Shown here piece by piece: positions 18,540 to 27,239 of a stretch of 64,000 bases of DNA. Position 1 is the stretch's first letter. Every line of letters begins with the position of its first letter. The stretch is from Bradyrhizobium sp. SZCCT0153 (GTDB taxonomy: Bacteria > Pseudomonadota > Alphaproteobacteria > Rhizobiales > Xanthobacteraceae). A program made the position numbers and the translations under genes. Under the pieces are notes generated by a model. That model had not been told where the DNA came from. It made no database searches and saw only the letters and a list, made by a program, of their open reading frames with translations. The DNA lies in contig NZ_JAFCKS010000002.1 of NCBI RefSeq assembly GCF_018129995.1, forward strand, positions 310,001-374,000, in the 5' to 3' direction.

Positions 18540-19529
18540 TCACGCAGGCACCGGCGCGGTGTTGACGGCGTGGCAGGCGATGCCGTCGATCAGTGCCGGG
18601 ACTTCCTTGCGGCAGAGATCGAACGCCAGCGGACAGCGCGGGTTGAAGGCGCAGCCGGACGGCGGATTGATCGGGTTCGGGATCTCGCCCTTGACCGGGA
18701 TGCGCTGGCGACCGCTCATCGCAAGATCGGGCACGGCGCCCAGCAGCATCTTGGTGTAGGGCATGCGAGGACGGGCGAACAGTTCACGCCCCTCGGCGAT
18801 CTCGACAATGCGGCCGAGATACATCACGCCGACCCGGCTCGCCATGTGGCGGACCACGGCGAGGTTATGGCTGATGAACATGTAGGTCAGGCCGAGCTTG
18901 TCCTGGAGGTCGCGCATCAGGTTCAGGATCTGCGCCTGCACGGAGACGTCGAGCGCGGAGGTCGGCTCGTCGCAGACGATGAACTCGGCGTCGGAGGCGA
19001 GTGCCCGCGCAATCGCGATGCGCTGGCGCTGGCCGCCGGAGAATTCGTGCGGGAACTTCAAGCGGTCGTCGGGATGCAGACCGACGAGGCTGAGCAGCTC
19101 GCCGACCCGGGCCTGGATGTCGCGCTCGCCCTGGATCAGGTCGAAGGCACGGATCGGCTCGGAGATGATGGCATCGACCCGGAAGCGCGGGTTCAGGCTC
19201 GCATAGGGATCCTGGAAGATCATCTGGATGCGGCGGCGCAGCTTTCGCCGCGCTTGGGCCTGCCGCGGATCGGTCATCGAGATGCCGTCGATCAGGACGT
19301 TGCCGGAACTCGGCGGCAGCAGGCCGACGACCATCCGCGCCACCGTGGTCTTGCCCGAACCGGATTCTCCGACCAGCGCAAAAGTCTCGCCCTTCCTGAT
19401 GTCGAAAGTGACGCCGTCGACGGCCTTGAGATATTCGAGATGGCCGCCCTCGAGCACGCGGTTGAGCCAGGGCTTTGAGACGTCGAAGACGCGGCGCAGA
19501 TTTGTGGCCTGGACGAAGGGAGTGCTCAT
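18540..19529 (-). CDS. Peptide ABC transporter ATP-binding protein, DppF/OppF type (first system)
   Basis: The product is a 329-residue ATPase. Walker A is GESGSGKTT, signature FSGGQRQR, Walker B FIVCDEPTSALD, H-loop FISHNLAVV. The oligopeptide-type C-terminal cysteine motif reads SGCAFNPRCPLAFDLC. The start overlaps the DppD-type gene by four bases. It is the last transporter gene before the gamma-glutamyltransferase, which begins 81 bases further on. That gap shows no obvious terminator, so read-through is plausible. Confidence 0.92.
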   Translation of the reverse strand: MSTPFVQATNLRRVFDVSKPWLNRVLEGGHLEYLKAVDGVTFDIRKGETFALVGESGSGKTTVARMVVGLLPPSSGNVLIDGISMTDPRQAQARRKLRRRIQMIFQDPYASLNPRFRVDAIISEPIRAFDLIQGERDIQARVGELLSLVGLHPDDRLKFPHEFSGGQRQRIAIARALASDAEFIVCDEPTSALDVSVQAQILNLMRDLQDKLGLTYMFISHNLAVVRHMASRVGVMYLGRIVEIAEGRELFARPRMPYTKMLLGAVPDLAMSGRQRIPVKGEIPNPINPPSGCAFNPRCPLAFDLCRKEVPALIDGIACHAVNTAPVPA

Positions 19530-20512
19530 GCCGCGCTCTCCGCCGGCACGCTGTCATAGAGATGGCAGGCGACGGATTGCGTGCCGCGCGGCAGCGGCTC
19601 CGGCCTCTCCACGCGGCAGCGATCGAAAACGAATGCGCAGCGCGGATTGAACGAGCAGCCCCGCGGGATCGCCGACAGCCGCGGCATGGAGCCGGGAATT
19701 TGCACGAGACGCTTGTCGTCGCCGGCAAGCGTCGGGATCGCGCCCATCAAGCCCTTGGCGTAAGGGTGCAGCGGATTCCTGACGACGTCCTGTACGGGGC
19801 CGATCTCGGCGACGCGGCCGGCATACATCACCGCCACGCGGTCGGAGGTCTCGGCGATCACGCCCATGTCGTGGGTCACCAGCATCACCGCGGTGCCGTG
19901 GTCGCGCCCGAGCCGCTTGATCAGCGAGATGATCTGCGCCTGCACGGAGACGTCGAGCGCGGTGGTGGGCTCGTCCGCGATGATCAACTCCGGCTCGGCG
20001 CAGATCGCGAGCGCAATCACCACGCGCTGCCGCATGCCGCCGGAGAATTCGTGGGGATAGCCGTCGATGCGTTTCTCCGGCGCTGGGATGCCGACCTCGG
20101 CAAGCAGGTCGATGGCACGACGGCGTGCAGCTGTCTCGGAGAGATTCAGATGCGTTCTGATCGTCTCCACGATCTGGTCGCCGACCCGGTACAGTGGATT
20201 GAGCGAGGTGAGGGGATCCTGAAAGATCATGCCGATGCGTTTGCCGCGAATACGGCGGATCTCCTCCGGCGGCAGATTGTCGATGCGCAGGCCTGCGAGA
20301 CGAATCTCGCCGCCGGCGATGCGGCCGGGCGGATCGATCAGGCCGATCACCGAAAGGCCGGTGACGGATTTGCCGGCGCCGGATTCGCCGACTACGCCGA
20401 GCACCTCGCCCTTGGCAATGTCGAAGGAGACGTCGTCGATGGCGCGCAGCGTGCCGCGGCGGGAGGCGAACTCCACCTTGAGATTGCGTACGGAGAGAAC
20501 AGGTTCGGTCAT
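19526..20512 (-). CDS. Peptide ABC transporter ATP-binding protein, DppD/OppD type (first system)
   Basis: The product is a 328-residue ATPase. Walker A is GESGAGKSV, signature FSGGMRQR, Walker [14 protein letters not shown]-loop LVTHDMGVIAE. The C-terminal cysteine motif is RGCSFNPRCAFVFDRC. It follows the DppC-type permease by 13 bases and overlaps the DppF-type gene by four, as expected for the paired motor subunits of one importer. Confidence 0.92.
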   Translation of the reverse strand: MTEPVLSVRNLKVEFASRRGTLRAIDDVSFDIAKGEVLGVVGESGAGKSVTGLSVIGLIDPPGRIAGGEIRLAGLRIDNLPPEEIRRIRGKRIGMIFQDPLTSLNPLYRVGDQIVETIRTHLNLSETAARRRAIDLLAEVGIPAPEKRIDGYPHEFSGGMRQRVVIALAICAEPELIIADEPTTALDVSVQAQIISLIKRLGRDHGTAVMLVTHDMGVIAETSDRVAVMYAGRVAEIGPVQDVVRNPLHPYAKGLMGAIPTLAGDDKRLVQIPGSMPRLSAIPRGCSFNPRCAFVFDRCRVERPEPLPRGTQSVACHLYDSVPAESAA

Positions 20513-20525
20513 GGGCGACGCACAC

Positions 20526-21497
20526 TCATCGAAGTTTTGGGTTGAGCGCGTCGCGCAGCCAGTCGCCGAGCAGGTTGATGGAGAGGATCAGCGCGGCGAG
20601 CGCGAACCCCGGGAAGGCGACGATCCACCATTCACCAGCGAACAGATAATTGTTGCCGATGCGGATCAGCGTGCCGAGCGAGGGCATGGTGTCGGGCAAG
20701 CCGACGCCAAGGAAAGACAGCGTCGCCTCGGTGATGATGGCGAGCGCGAGATTGATGGTGGCGATGACGAGGATCGGGCCCATTGTGTTCGGCAGCACAT
20801 GCCGCAGCATGATCACGGGGGCAGGCAGGCCGATCAGCTGCGCAGCGGCCACGTAGTCCTTGTTCTTCTCGACCATCACGGAACCGCGCACGGTCCGGGC
20901 GTACCCGACCCAGAAACTCAGGCCGATCGAGATCACCAGCACCACCAGCATGCTGGTGGCATCCAGCCGGTTGCCGAGGATCGATTTCGCGATGCCATTG
21001 ACCAGCAGCGCGATCAGGATGGCGGGGAAGGTGAGTTGGACGTCGGCGATCCGCATGATCACGCTGTCGACCGCGCCGCCGAAATAGCCGGCCATCAGGC
21101 CGAGCGCGATGCCGAGCGCACCGGCGAAGATCACGCCGGCCATGCCGACGGCGAGCGAGATACGCATGCCATAAAGGATGGCGGAGAATACGTCGCGGCC
21201 CTGCTCATCGGTGCCGAGCAGGAACGGGCTCTGGCCGTCGGCTGTCCATAGTGGTGAAATCCGCGAGTTCATCAGCTGAAGTTGCGCCGGATCGAACGGG
21301 TTCTGTACCGCAAGCCATGAGGCAAAGATCGCAAGCAGGAAGAACAAGACCGTGATGGCGGCCGCAACCATGGTGAGCTTGGAGCGGCGGAAAGAATAGA
21401 AGACGTCGCTGTCGAGCGCGCGGCTGAGCCAGCCGCGGGCGGCATGCGCCGGCGGCGCGCCCTGCTTGTCGGAATTGGAGACGACTGCGTCGGACAT
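20526..21497 (-). CDS. Peptide ABC transporter permease, DppC/OppC type (first system)
   Basis: The product is 323 residues. A long cytoplasmic N-terminal arm (about 38 residues, ending FYSFRRSKL) precedes the first helix TMVAAAITVLFFLLAIFASW. The periplasmic FLLGTDEQGRDVFSAILYG motif and the EAA loop YVAAAQLIGLPAPVIMLRHVLPN are typical of DppC/OppC permeases. It starts ten bases after the DppB-type gene. Confidence 0.92.
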   Translation of the reverse strand: MSDAVVSNSDKQGAPPAHAARGWLSRALDSDVFYSFRRSKLTMVAAAITVLFFLLAIFASWLAVQNPFDPAQLQLMNSRISPLWTADGQSPFLLGTDEQGRDVFSAILYGMRISLAVGMAGVIFAGALGIALGLMAGYFGGAVDSVIMRIADVQLTFPAILIALLVNGIAKSILGNRLDATSMLVVLVISIGLSFWVGYARTVRGSVMVEKNKDYVAAAQLIGLPAPVIMLRHVLPNTMGPILVIATINLALAIITEATLSFLGVGLPDTMPSLGTLIRIGNNYLFAGEWWIVAFPGFALAALILSINLLGDWLRDALNPKLR

Positions 21498-21507
21498 GCA
21501 GGCTGCC

Positions 21508-22488
21508 TTACGTGGCGCGGCCGACGGTCGAGCGCAAGCGCGGATCGACCACGGTGTACAGGATGTCGACCACCAGATTGATGGTGACGAAAATCAGCGA
21601 GACCATCAACAGGTAGGCGGCCATGATCGGGATATCGACGTTTTGCACGGCCTGAACGAACAGAAGTCCCATGCCCGGCCACTGGAACACGGTTTCGGTG
21701 ATGATCGAAAATGCAATAACCGAGCCAAACTGGAGGCCTGCTACCGTGATCACGGGAATGAGCGTGTTCTTCAGTGCGTGGCCGAAATGGATGGCGCGTG
21801 TGGTCAACCCCCGGGCGCGCGCGAAGCGGATATAGTCGGTTCGCAGCACTTCCAGCATCTCCGCGCGCACCAGTCGCATGATCAGGGTCATCTGGAACAG
21901 GCCAAGCGTGATCGAGGGCATGATCAGCGCCTTCAGGCCCGACAGCGTGAGCAGGCCCGTGGTCCACCAGCCGAGCTTGACCACCTCGCCTCGGCCGAAC
22001 GAGGGCAGCCAGCCCAATGTCACCGCGAACAGATAGATCAGGAGGATGCCGATCAGGAACGTCGGCAGCGAGATGCCGATCAACGAGACCGCCTGGAATA
22101 ATTTGGCGAGCGCGGTGTCGCGCTTGAGCGCCGAATAGACGCCCATCAGGATGCCGAACACCATTGCGAATATGGTCGCGCAGATCGCGAGTTCGAGCGT
22201 CGCGGGCATGCGCTCCATCAACAGCGTCGAGACCGGCTGGCGGAATTGGTAGGAGACGCCGAACTTGAACTGCGCGGCGTCGCCGAAATAGCGCACGAAC
22301 TGCACCGGCACGGGATCGTCAAGGCCGAGCGACTTGCGCACGGCTTCGCGTTCGGCCGCCGACGTGTCGATCGAGACGATCTGGTTCACGGGGTCGCCGG
22401 CGAAGCGGAACATCGAGAACGCGATGATGCCGACGGCGAACATGACGCCGATGGCCTGAAGGGCGCGGCGAAGAGTGAAAGCGAGCAT
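21508..22488 (-). CDS. Peptide ABC transporter permease, DppB/OppB type (first system)
   Basis: The product is 326 residues from the ATG at 22488; a GTG at 22497 in the same frame would add three residues. The start MLAFTLRRALQAIGVMFAVG is the usual DppB first helix, followed by the FAGDPVN motif and the EAA loop YIRFARARGLTTRAIHFGHALKN. It is separated from the binding-protein gene by about 100 bases that contain a terminator-like hairpin, so it may be expressed at a lower level than the binding protein. Confidence 0.92.
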   Translation of the reverse strand: MLAFTLRRALQAIGVMFAVGIIAFSMFRFAGDPVNQIVSIDTSAAEREAVRKSLGLDDPVPVQFVRYFGDAAQFKFGVSYQFRQPVSTLLMERMPATLELAICATIFAMVFGILMGVYSALKRDTALAKLFQAVSLIGISLPTFLIGILLIYLFAVTLGWLPSFGRGEVVKLGWWTTGLLTLSGLKALIMPSITLGLFQMTLIMRLVRAEMLEVLRTDYIRFARARGLTTRAIHFGHALKNTLIPVITVAGLQFGSVIAFSIITETVFQWPGMGLLFVQAVQNVDIPIMAAYLLMVSLIFVTINLVVDILYTVVDPRLRSTVGRAT

Positions 22489-22537
22489 GCCTTCCACTAT
22501 CCTTGGGTGTGCGTACGGCCAACGTGCCTGTCAGCCG

Positions 22538-22578
22538 AAAAAAGGAAAGGTCCCGGAAGCCTGACGCCGCCGGGACCT
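22538..22578 (-). terminator. Terminator-like hairpin between binding-protein and permease genes
   Basis: On the minus strand AGGTCCCGG and CCGGGACCT form a perfect 9-base-pair stem with a 13-base loop, followed by TTCC and six T residues. It lies 15 bases after the solute-binding protein stop. Such elements often cause partial termination so that binding protein is made in excess over membrane subunits. Confidence 0.7.
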
Positions 22579-22593
22579 CGTGATCAACGGACG

Positions 22594-24189
22594 CTATTCC
22601 TTCTTGGTCGCCCCGCGGAACATGACCAGATTGTCGGCGCGCTGCGGCAGGTCCACCTTCTTCGATACGCCCCAGGCGAGCGCCTGCTGGTGTAGCGGGA
22701 TGTAGGCCCAGTCCTTGATGCTGATCTCATAGGCTTGCTTGATCAGCTGGTTGCGCTTGGCGGCGTCGGTCTCGACCAGCACCTTGTCGGTGATGGCGTC
22801 GAACTCCTTGTTGCAATAGCCGCCGAGATTGGCCTCGCCCCGCGAGGATTTCGCATCGTCGCGGCAGCCCATGATGTCATAGAGCACGTTGTGGGAGTCC
22901 ATCGTGCTCGGAGTCCAGCCCAGCAGGTAGAACGAGGTCTGGTAGCCGCCCTGCTTCAGCACCTTGGCGAAGTACTGCGCCTTCGGCTGCGCCAGCAGGT
23001 TGATCTTGACGCCGATGCGGGCGAGCATGCCGACGACGGCCTGGCAGATCGCGGCGTCGTTGACGTAACGATCGTTCGGGCAATCCATCGTGACCTCGAA
23101 GCCATCCGGGTACCCGGCCTCGGTCAGGAGCTTCTTGGCGCCATCGGGGTCGAATTTCGGCCGCGTGAACTCCTTGGACAGCGCGTACAGCTCCGGCGCG
23201 ATCATCAGTGCCGACGGCGTCGACAGCCCGCGCATCACGCGCGTCTTGATCAGCTCGATGTCGATCGCCTTGTAGAACGCCTCGCGGACGCGGACGTCCT
23301 TGAACGGGTTCTTGCCCTTGATGTTGGAGTAGAGCAGCTCGTCGCGAGTCTGATCGAAGCCGATGAAGATGGTGCGCAGCTCCGGCCCCTTCAGCACATG
23401 GGCATTCGGGCTGGAATCGACGCGGGAAATGTCCTGGACCGGCACCGGCTCGATGACGTCGACCTCGCCCGAGAGCAGCGCGGCGACGCGGGTGGCGTCG
23501 GAGGCGATCGGAGTGAAGATGATCTCTTTCAGGTTGCCTTCGACCTTGCCCCAGTAGTTGGGATTGGCCTTGAACACCGTCTTCACGCCGGGCTGATGGC
23601 TTTCGATGATGAAGGGACCGGTGCCGTTCTCGTGGAGCGAGGCGTAGCTCGGCGTGGTCGCCGCCACCGGCGTCGGATCGACGACGTTGTTCTCCTCGGC
23701 CCATTTCTTGTCCATGATGTACCAGACGTCCCATGCCGAATGCAGGATGGGATTGGGCGAGGGCAGGATGAAATCGACGGTGTAGTCGTCGACCTTGACG
23801 ACCTTGACGTCGGGCGCAAGGCGGGTCTGCATATTGGACCCCTTCTTGCGGACGCGATCGGCGGAGAACAGCACGTCGTCGGCCGTGAAGGGGTCGCCGT
23901 TGTGGAACTTCACGCCCTTCCGCAAATGGAAGCGCCAGCGGGTCGGCTCCAGGGTCTCCCAGCTCTCCGCCAGCGCCGGAATGATCTTTAGATCCTTGTC
24001 GCGGGCGGTGAGGCCTTCATAGGCGTGACCGAGATGGGCGTGGGTGGTGCTCTCGTTGAGCGTATAGGGATCGAGCGACTTCAGGTCGCCCTGGTTGGCA
24101 TAACGTAGCGTCTGGCTCGACGCCGGCGAGACCGCCAACGCAAGCATACCGGCGAGCGTCGCCGCAAACAGACTTCGACCGACTGACAT
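22594..24189 (-). CDS. Peptide ABC transporter substrate-binding protein (first system)
   Basis: The product is a periplasmic SBP family 5 receptor of 531 residues. The signal peptide is MSVGRSLFAATLAGMLALAV followed by SPASSQ, with cleavage near SSQ. The mature part starts TLRYANQGDLKSLDPYTLNE, typical of dipeptide/oligopeptide receptors, with VKFHNGDPFTADDVLFSADR. The start at 24189 gives the signal peptide and has a GGAGAGGGTCAAGA ribosome site. It is the first gene of the minus-strand run. Ligand identity is not visible; glutathione-like or gamma-glutamyl peptides are suggested only by the gene neighbourhood. Confidence 0.92.
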   Translation of the reverse strand: MSVGRSLFAATLAGMLALAVSPASSQTLRYANQGDLKSLDPYTLNESTTHAHLGHAYEGLTARDKDLKIIPALAESWETLEPTRWRFHLRKGVKFHNGDPFTADDVLFSADRVRKKGSNMQTRLAPDVKVVKVDDYTVDFILPSPNPILHSAWDVWYIMDKKWAEENNVVDPTPVAATTPSYASLHENGTGPFIIESHQPGVKTVFKANPNYWGKVEGNLKEIIFTPIASDATRVAALLSGEVDVIEPVPVQDISRVDSSPNAHVLKGPELRTIFIGFDQTRDELLYSNIKGKNPFKDVRVREAFYKAIDIELIKTRVMRGLSTPSALMIAPELYALSKEFTRPKFDPDGAKKLLTEAGYPDGFEVTMDCPNDRYVNDAAICQAVVGMLARIGVKINLLAQPKAQYFAKVLKQGGYQTSFYLLGWTPSTMDSHNVLYDIMGCRDDAKSSRGEANLGGYCNKEFDAITDKVLVETDAAKRNQLIKQAYEISIKDWAYIPLHQQALAWGVSKKVDLPQRADNLVMFRGATKKE

Positions 24190-24574
24190 TCTTGACCCTC
24201 TCCACTCTGCCGCGCCGTGATTTTTGATTGTTCGGCGGGCGTCCCAATCCATGTTGCCCAGAGTTCTCGACCCGTGCAAGCGCCATTCCAGCAAGGAACG
24301 CGCCAAGTTGCACCGCTTTGCAGCAATGCTGACCGACAATTTAGCGGCGAGAGGCGCACGGGCGACATTCGACTTTCGACCTGCGAGGTCCCGGCGTAGC
24401 GAGGGAAATCGCCCCGCAGGCGCCCGGCGGGCATGTACATGGCGAAGCGTTTTGATTGACCATATCCGCCGATAGCCGAGTCCGGCGCCCGGCCACCTGC
24501 CTCAGGTCGCTTGCGTCGCATGCCATGTCGCGGCGATACTGTGCCAGGCAGTTCGAATCTCAACCGGAGGGGAC
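24190..24574. other. Divergent intergenic region, no gene seen
   Basis: These 385 bases separate the minus-strand transporter run from the plus-strand lipid cluster, so they should hold two outward-facing promoters. Short frames here do not look like genes: none has a recognisable protein pattern with a good ribosome site. I could not identify a convincing promoter pair or a clear operator palindrome. Confidence 0.5.
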
Positions 24575-24832
24575 ATGAAAGTTAACATCGAAATCGACTG
24601 CACCCCCCTCGAGGCCCGCCAATTCTTCGGATTGCCGGATGTCTCGCCGATGCAGGTTGCCGTCATGGAAAAACTGCAGCAGCAGGTCTTGAGCAATATC
24701 GACAAGGTCTCGCCGGAATCGCTGATCCAGAGCTGGTTCACCTTCGATCCCAAGATCGCCGAGCGGTTTCAGGACATGTTCGTCACCATGGCCGGCCTCG
24801 GCGGCACGCGCAGCGGCGACAAGAAGAAGTAA
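24575..24832 (+). CDS. Small DUF6489-like protein
   Basis: The product is an 85-residue soluble protein: MKVNIEIDCTPLEARQFFGL, then PDVSPMQVAVMEKLQQQVLSN and a basic GTRSGDKKK tail. It matches my recollection of DUF6489, a small alphaproteobacterial family of unknown function. The ribosome site GGAGGGGAC is strong. Its TAA overlaps the ATG of the hydrolase by one base (TAATG), so the two are translationally coupled. Its sequence somewhat recalls small PHA-associated proteins of the PhaE/phasin kind, and it lies in a lipid cluster, but no role can be assigned. Confidence 0.75.
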   Translation: MKVNIEIDCTPLEARQFFGLPDVSPMQVAVMEKLQQQVLSNIDKVSPESLIQSWFTFDPKIAERFQDMFVTMAGLGGTRSGDKKK

Positions 24833-25632
24833 TGCCGTCCGGGCCGGACGGGCCGCAGACCTCAGACCGGCTGCGGCCGCCGGGCCTTGGCTTGCTGCTC
24901 GCGGAGGCCCGTGGGCTCTTCGAATTCAATGCCAGCCTGCTGCTGTCGCCGGTCCTGATGCGCGCGCCCAAAGGCGATGGCCATCCGGTGCTGGCGCTGC
25001 CGGGCTTTCTCGCCAGCGACCTCTCGATGGCGCCGATGCGGCGTTATCTCAGCGAACTCGGTTATGAGGCACATGCCTGGCGGATGGGCCGCAATTTCGG
25101 CGGGCTTGGACGGATACGGGATTCGCTCCGCGCCCGTCTCGCCGAAATCCACGCTGCGAGCGGACGCAAGGTCAGCCTGGTCGGTTGGAGCCTTGGCGGC
25201 GTCTATGCGCGCGATCTCGCGCTCCAGGCGCCGGAGATGGTCCGTTACGTCATCACGCTCGGTAGCCCTTTTGCCAACGATGTTCGGGCGACCAATGCGA
25301 CGCGGCTCTACGAGGCGCTGTCCGGCGAGCAGGTGGAGGATTTTGCCGAACTGCGCGCGGCGATCGCGGGCGATCTGCCGGTGCCGGCGACGTCGATCTA
25401 TTCGCGCGCCGACGGTGTCGTGAACTGGCGGACCTGCCTGCTGCGTCCTTCCGACCGTGCCGAGAACATCGAGGTGCACCTGGCGAGCCATATCGGGCTC
25501 GGGGTGAACCCTGCGGCGCTGTGGGCGGTGGCGGACCGCCTGGCGCAACCGGAGGGGGAGTTCTGGCCATTTGACCGGGCAGGGCCGTTTGCCATTGCAT
25601 ATGCCCCGCCGGAACAGGCAATATCGGCCTGA
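24832..25632 (+). CDS. Alpha/beta hydrolase, lipase/acyltransferase-like (paralogue of 38347)
   Basis: The product is a 266-residue alpha/beta hydrolase without signal peptide. The strand-loop before the first helix is GHPVLALPGFLASD, and the nucleophile elbow is LVGWSLGGVYARDLA (Ser in GWSLG). A later IYSRADGVVNW supplies the acid and ASHIGLG the histidine. It is clearly related to the protein at 38347-39117. The substrate is unknown; lipid or polyester substrates fit the context of a wax-ester synthase gene 46 bases downstream. Coupled to DUF6489 by a one-base overlap. Confidence 0.82.
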   Translation: MPSGPDGPQTSDRLRPPGLGLLLAEARGLFEFNASLLLSPVLMRAPKGDGHPVLALPGFLASDLSMAPMRRYLSELGYEAHAWRMGRNFGGLGRIRDSLRARLAEIHAASGRKVSLVGWSLGGVYARDLALQAPEMVRYVITLGSPFANDVRATNATRLYEALSGEQVEDFAELRAAIAGDLPVPATSIYSRADGVVNWRTCLLRPSDRAENIEVHLASHIGLGVNPAALWAVADRLAQPEGEFWPFDRAGPFAIAYAPPEQAISA

Positions 25633-25678
25633 CGAGAAGCGCCGGGAAAGGCGCCCGTCAAAACTCGCGGAGGGAACC

Positions 25679-27229
25679 ATGGCCGACGGTAAGAAGCTGT
25701 CGTCGCTGGACGCATCATTTCTTTATCTGGAAACGCCGGAAATGCCGATGCATGTCGGCAGCATGGCGATCTTTCGGTTGCCCGACGACTACAAGGGCGA
25801 CTTCTTCGAAGACTTCAAGGCGATGATCGTCTCGCGCCTGCACATCGCGCCGATCCTGAAGGCGCGGCTGGAGAAGGCGCCGCTCGACATCGATCATCCG
25901 TCCTGGGTCGAGGACGACCAGTTCGACATCGACCGCCACATCTTCCGCGCCAGCCTGCCGGCGCCGCGCGATCGCGCCACGCTCGAGCGCATCGTCGGCT
26001 GGATGCACGCCAAGCTCCTGAACCGCGCCCGCCCGCTCTGGGAGTTCTACGTGTTCGAGGGCATGAAGGACAACGAGGTCGGCCTCTATTCCAAGATGCA
26101 TCATGCCGCCATCGACGGCGGCGCCGGCGCGGCGCTGACCAACATGATCTACGACATCTCGCCGATCCCCCGGAAGGTCGATCCGCCGACGGCAGGAGCC
26201 AAGCCCGGGCAGGAGCCGCGCGATATCGCCGCGAACCTGCTCGATTCCTATCAGCAGCTCTTCACCCAGCCGCTCGATGCCTCGGCGGCCGCCAAGAATC
26301 TCCAGCTGCCGCGCACCGGCAAGAGCGACATCGGCTCGATCCTGTTCGACAACGCGATGTACCAGATCGAGAGCGCGGTACGTTTTGCCGGCAACATCCC
26401 GACCATGGTCAAGAGCGTCTCCGACGTGCTCGGCAAGATTTCCGATCCGAAGTCGCGAGAGAGCCTGGCCAGCATGGTGTCGCCGCCGACCATGCTCAAC
26501 AAGTCGATCTCGTCCGAACGCAGTTTTGCCGGCGTGTCGATCTCGCTGTCGCGATCCAAGGCGCTGGCCAAGCAGGCCGGCGGCAAGCTCAACGACGTGG
26601 TGCTGGCGCTCGCTTCCGGCGTGGTCCGGCGCTACCTTCAGCAATACGGCACGCTGCCGGCGAAGTCGCTGACCGCAGCGGTTCCGATTTCGTTGCGCGA
26701 AGAGGGCAACACCGAAGCCAACAACCAGGTGTTCGGCATGATCTGCTCGATCGCGACCAACATCGACGATCCCAAGGCGCGGCTGGAAGCCATCATCGCG
26801 CAATCGACCAAGTCCAAGGAAATGTCGCATCCATTGCGTGCATTGATGCCGCAGGTCTCCAACATCTCGATGCTGGGTGCGCCGATCATCGTCCAGATCA
26901 TGGCGCTTCTCTACAGCCGCTCCGACCTGTCGGACGTGCTGCCGCCGGCGGCGAATATCACGGTGTCCAACGTGCCGGGACCGCGGCAGACGCTCTATGC
27001 CGCCGGCGCCGAGCTCTTGCACATCTTCCCGGTGTCGATCTCGACGCACGGGCAGGCGCTCAACATCACCGTGCAGAGCTATCGCGATCAGCTCGATTTC
27101 GGCTTCATCGTCGGCGCCAACGTCATTCCGCATGTGCAGGTGATGTGCGATATGCTGCCGGAAGAATTCGCCGCGCTGGAGGCGGCCTATGCGCCGCCGG
27201 CGGCGGACATCAAGGGCGCCGCGGAGTAG
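25679..27229 (+). CDS. Wax ester synthase / diacylglycerol O-acyltransferase (WS/DGAT) family
   Basis: The product is 516 residues, close to the usual WS/DGAT length. These enzymes esterify acyl-CoA with fatty alcohols or diacylglycerol to make storage lipids. The catalytic HHxxxDG motif is His141-His142-AAI-Asp-Gly (MHHAAIDGGAG). Other family segments are LSSLDASFLYLETPEMPMHV at the N-terminus and the ANITVSNVPGPRQTLYAAGA region near the C-terminus. The ATG at 25679 has GGAGGGAACC upstream. Located in a cluster with hydrolases and a fatty-acid-type P450. Confidence 0.9.
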   Translation: MADGKKLSSLDASFLYLETPEMPMHVGSMAIFRLPDDYKGDFFEDFKAMIVSRLHIAPILKARLEKAPLDIDHPSWVEDDQFDIDRHIFRASLPAPRDRATLERIVGWMHAKLLNRARPLWEFYVFEGMKDNEVGLYSKMHHAAIDGGAGAALTNMIYDISPIPRKVDPPTAGAKPGQEPRDIAANLLDSYQQLFTQPLDASAAAKNLQLPRTGKSDIGSILFDNAMYQIESAVRFAGNIPTMVKSVSDVLGKISDPKSRESLASMVSPPTMLNKSISSERSFAGVSISLSRSKALAKQAGGKLNDVVLALASGVVRRYLQQYGTLPAKSLTAAVPISLREEGNTEANNQVFGMICSIATNIDDPKARLEAIIAQSTKSKEMSHPLRALMPQVSNISMLGAPIIVQIMALLYSRSDLSDVLPPAANITVSNVPGPRQTLYAAGAELLHIFPVSISTHGQALNITVQSYRDQLDFGFIVGANVIPHVQVMCDMLPEEFAALEAAYAPPAADIKGAAE

Positions 27230-27239
27230 GAATGTGTCG

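Noticed and set aside
24217-24475. Short open frames in the region between the transporter run and DUF6489
   Set aside because: They are 60-83 residues with poor starts and no family pattern, and lie in the expected promoter region.
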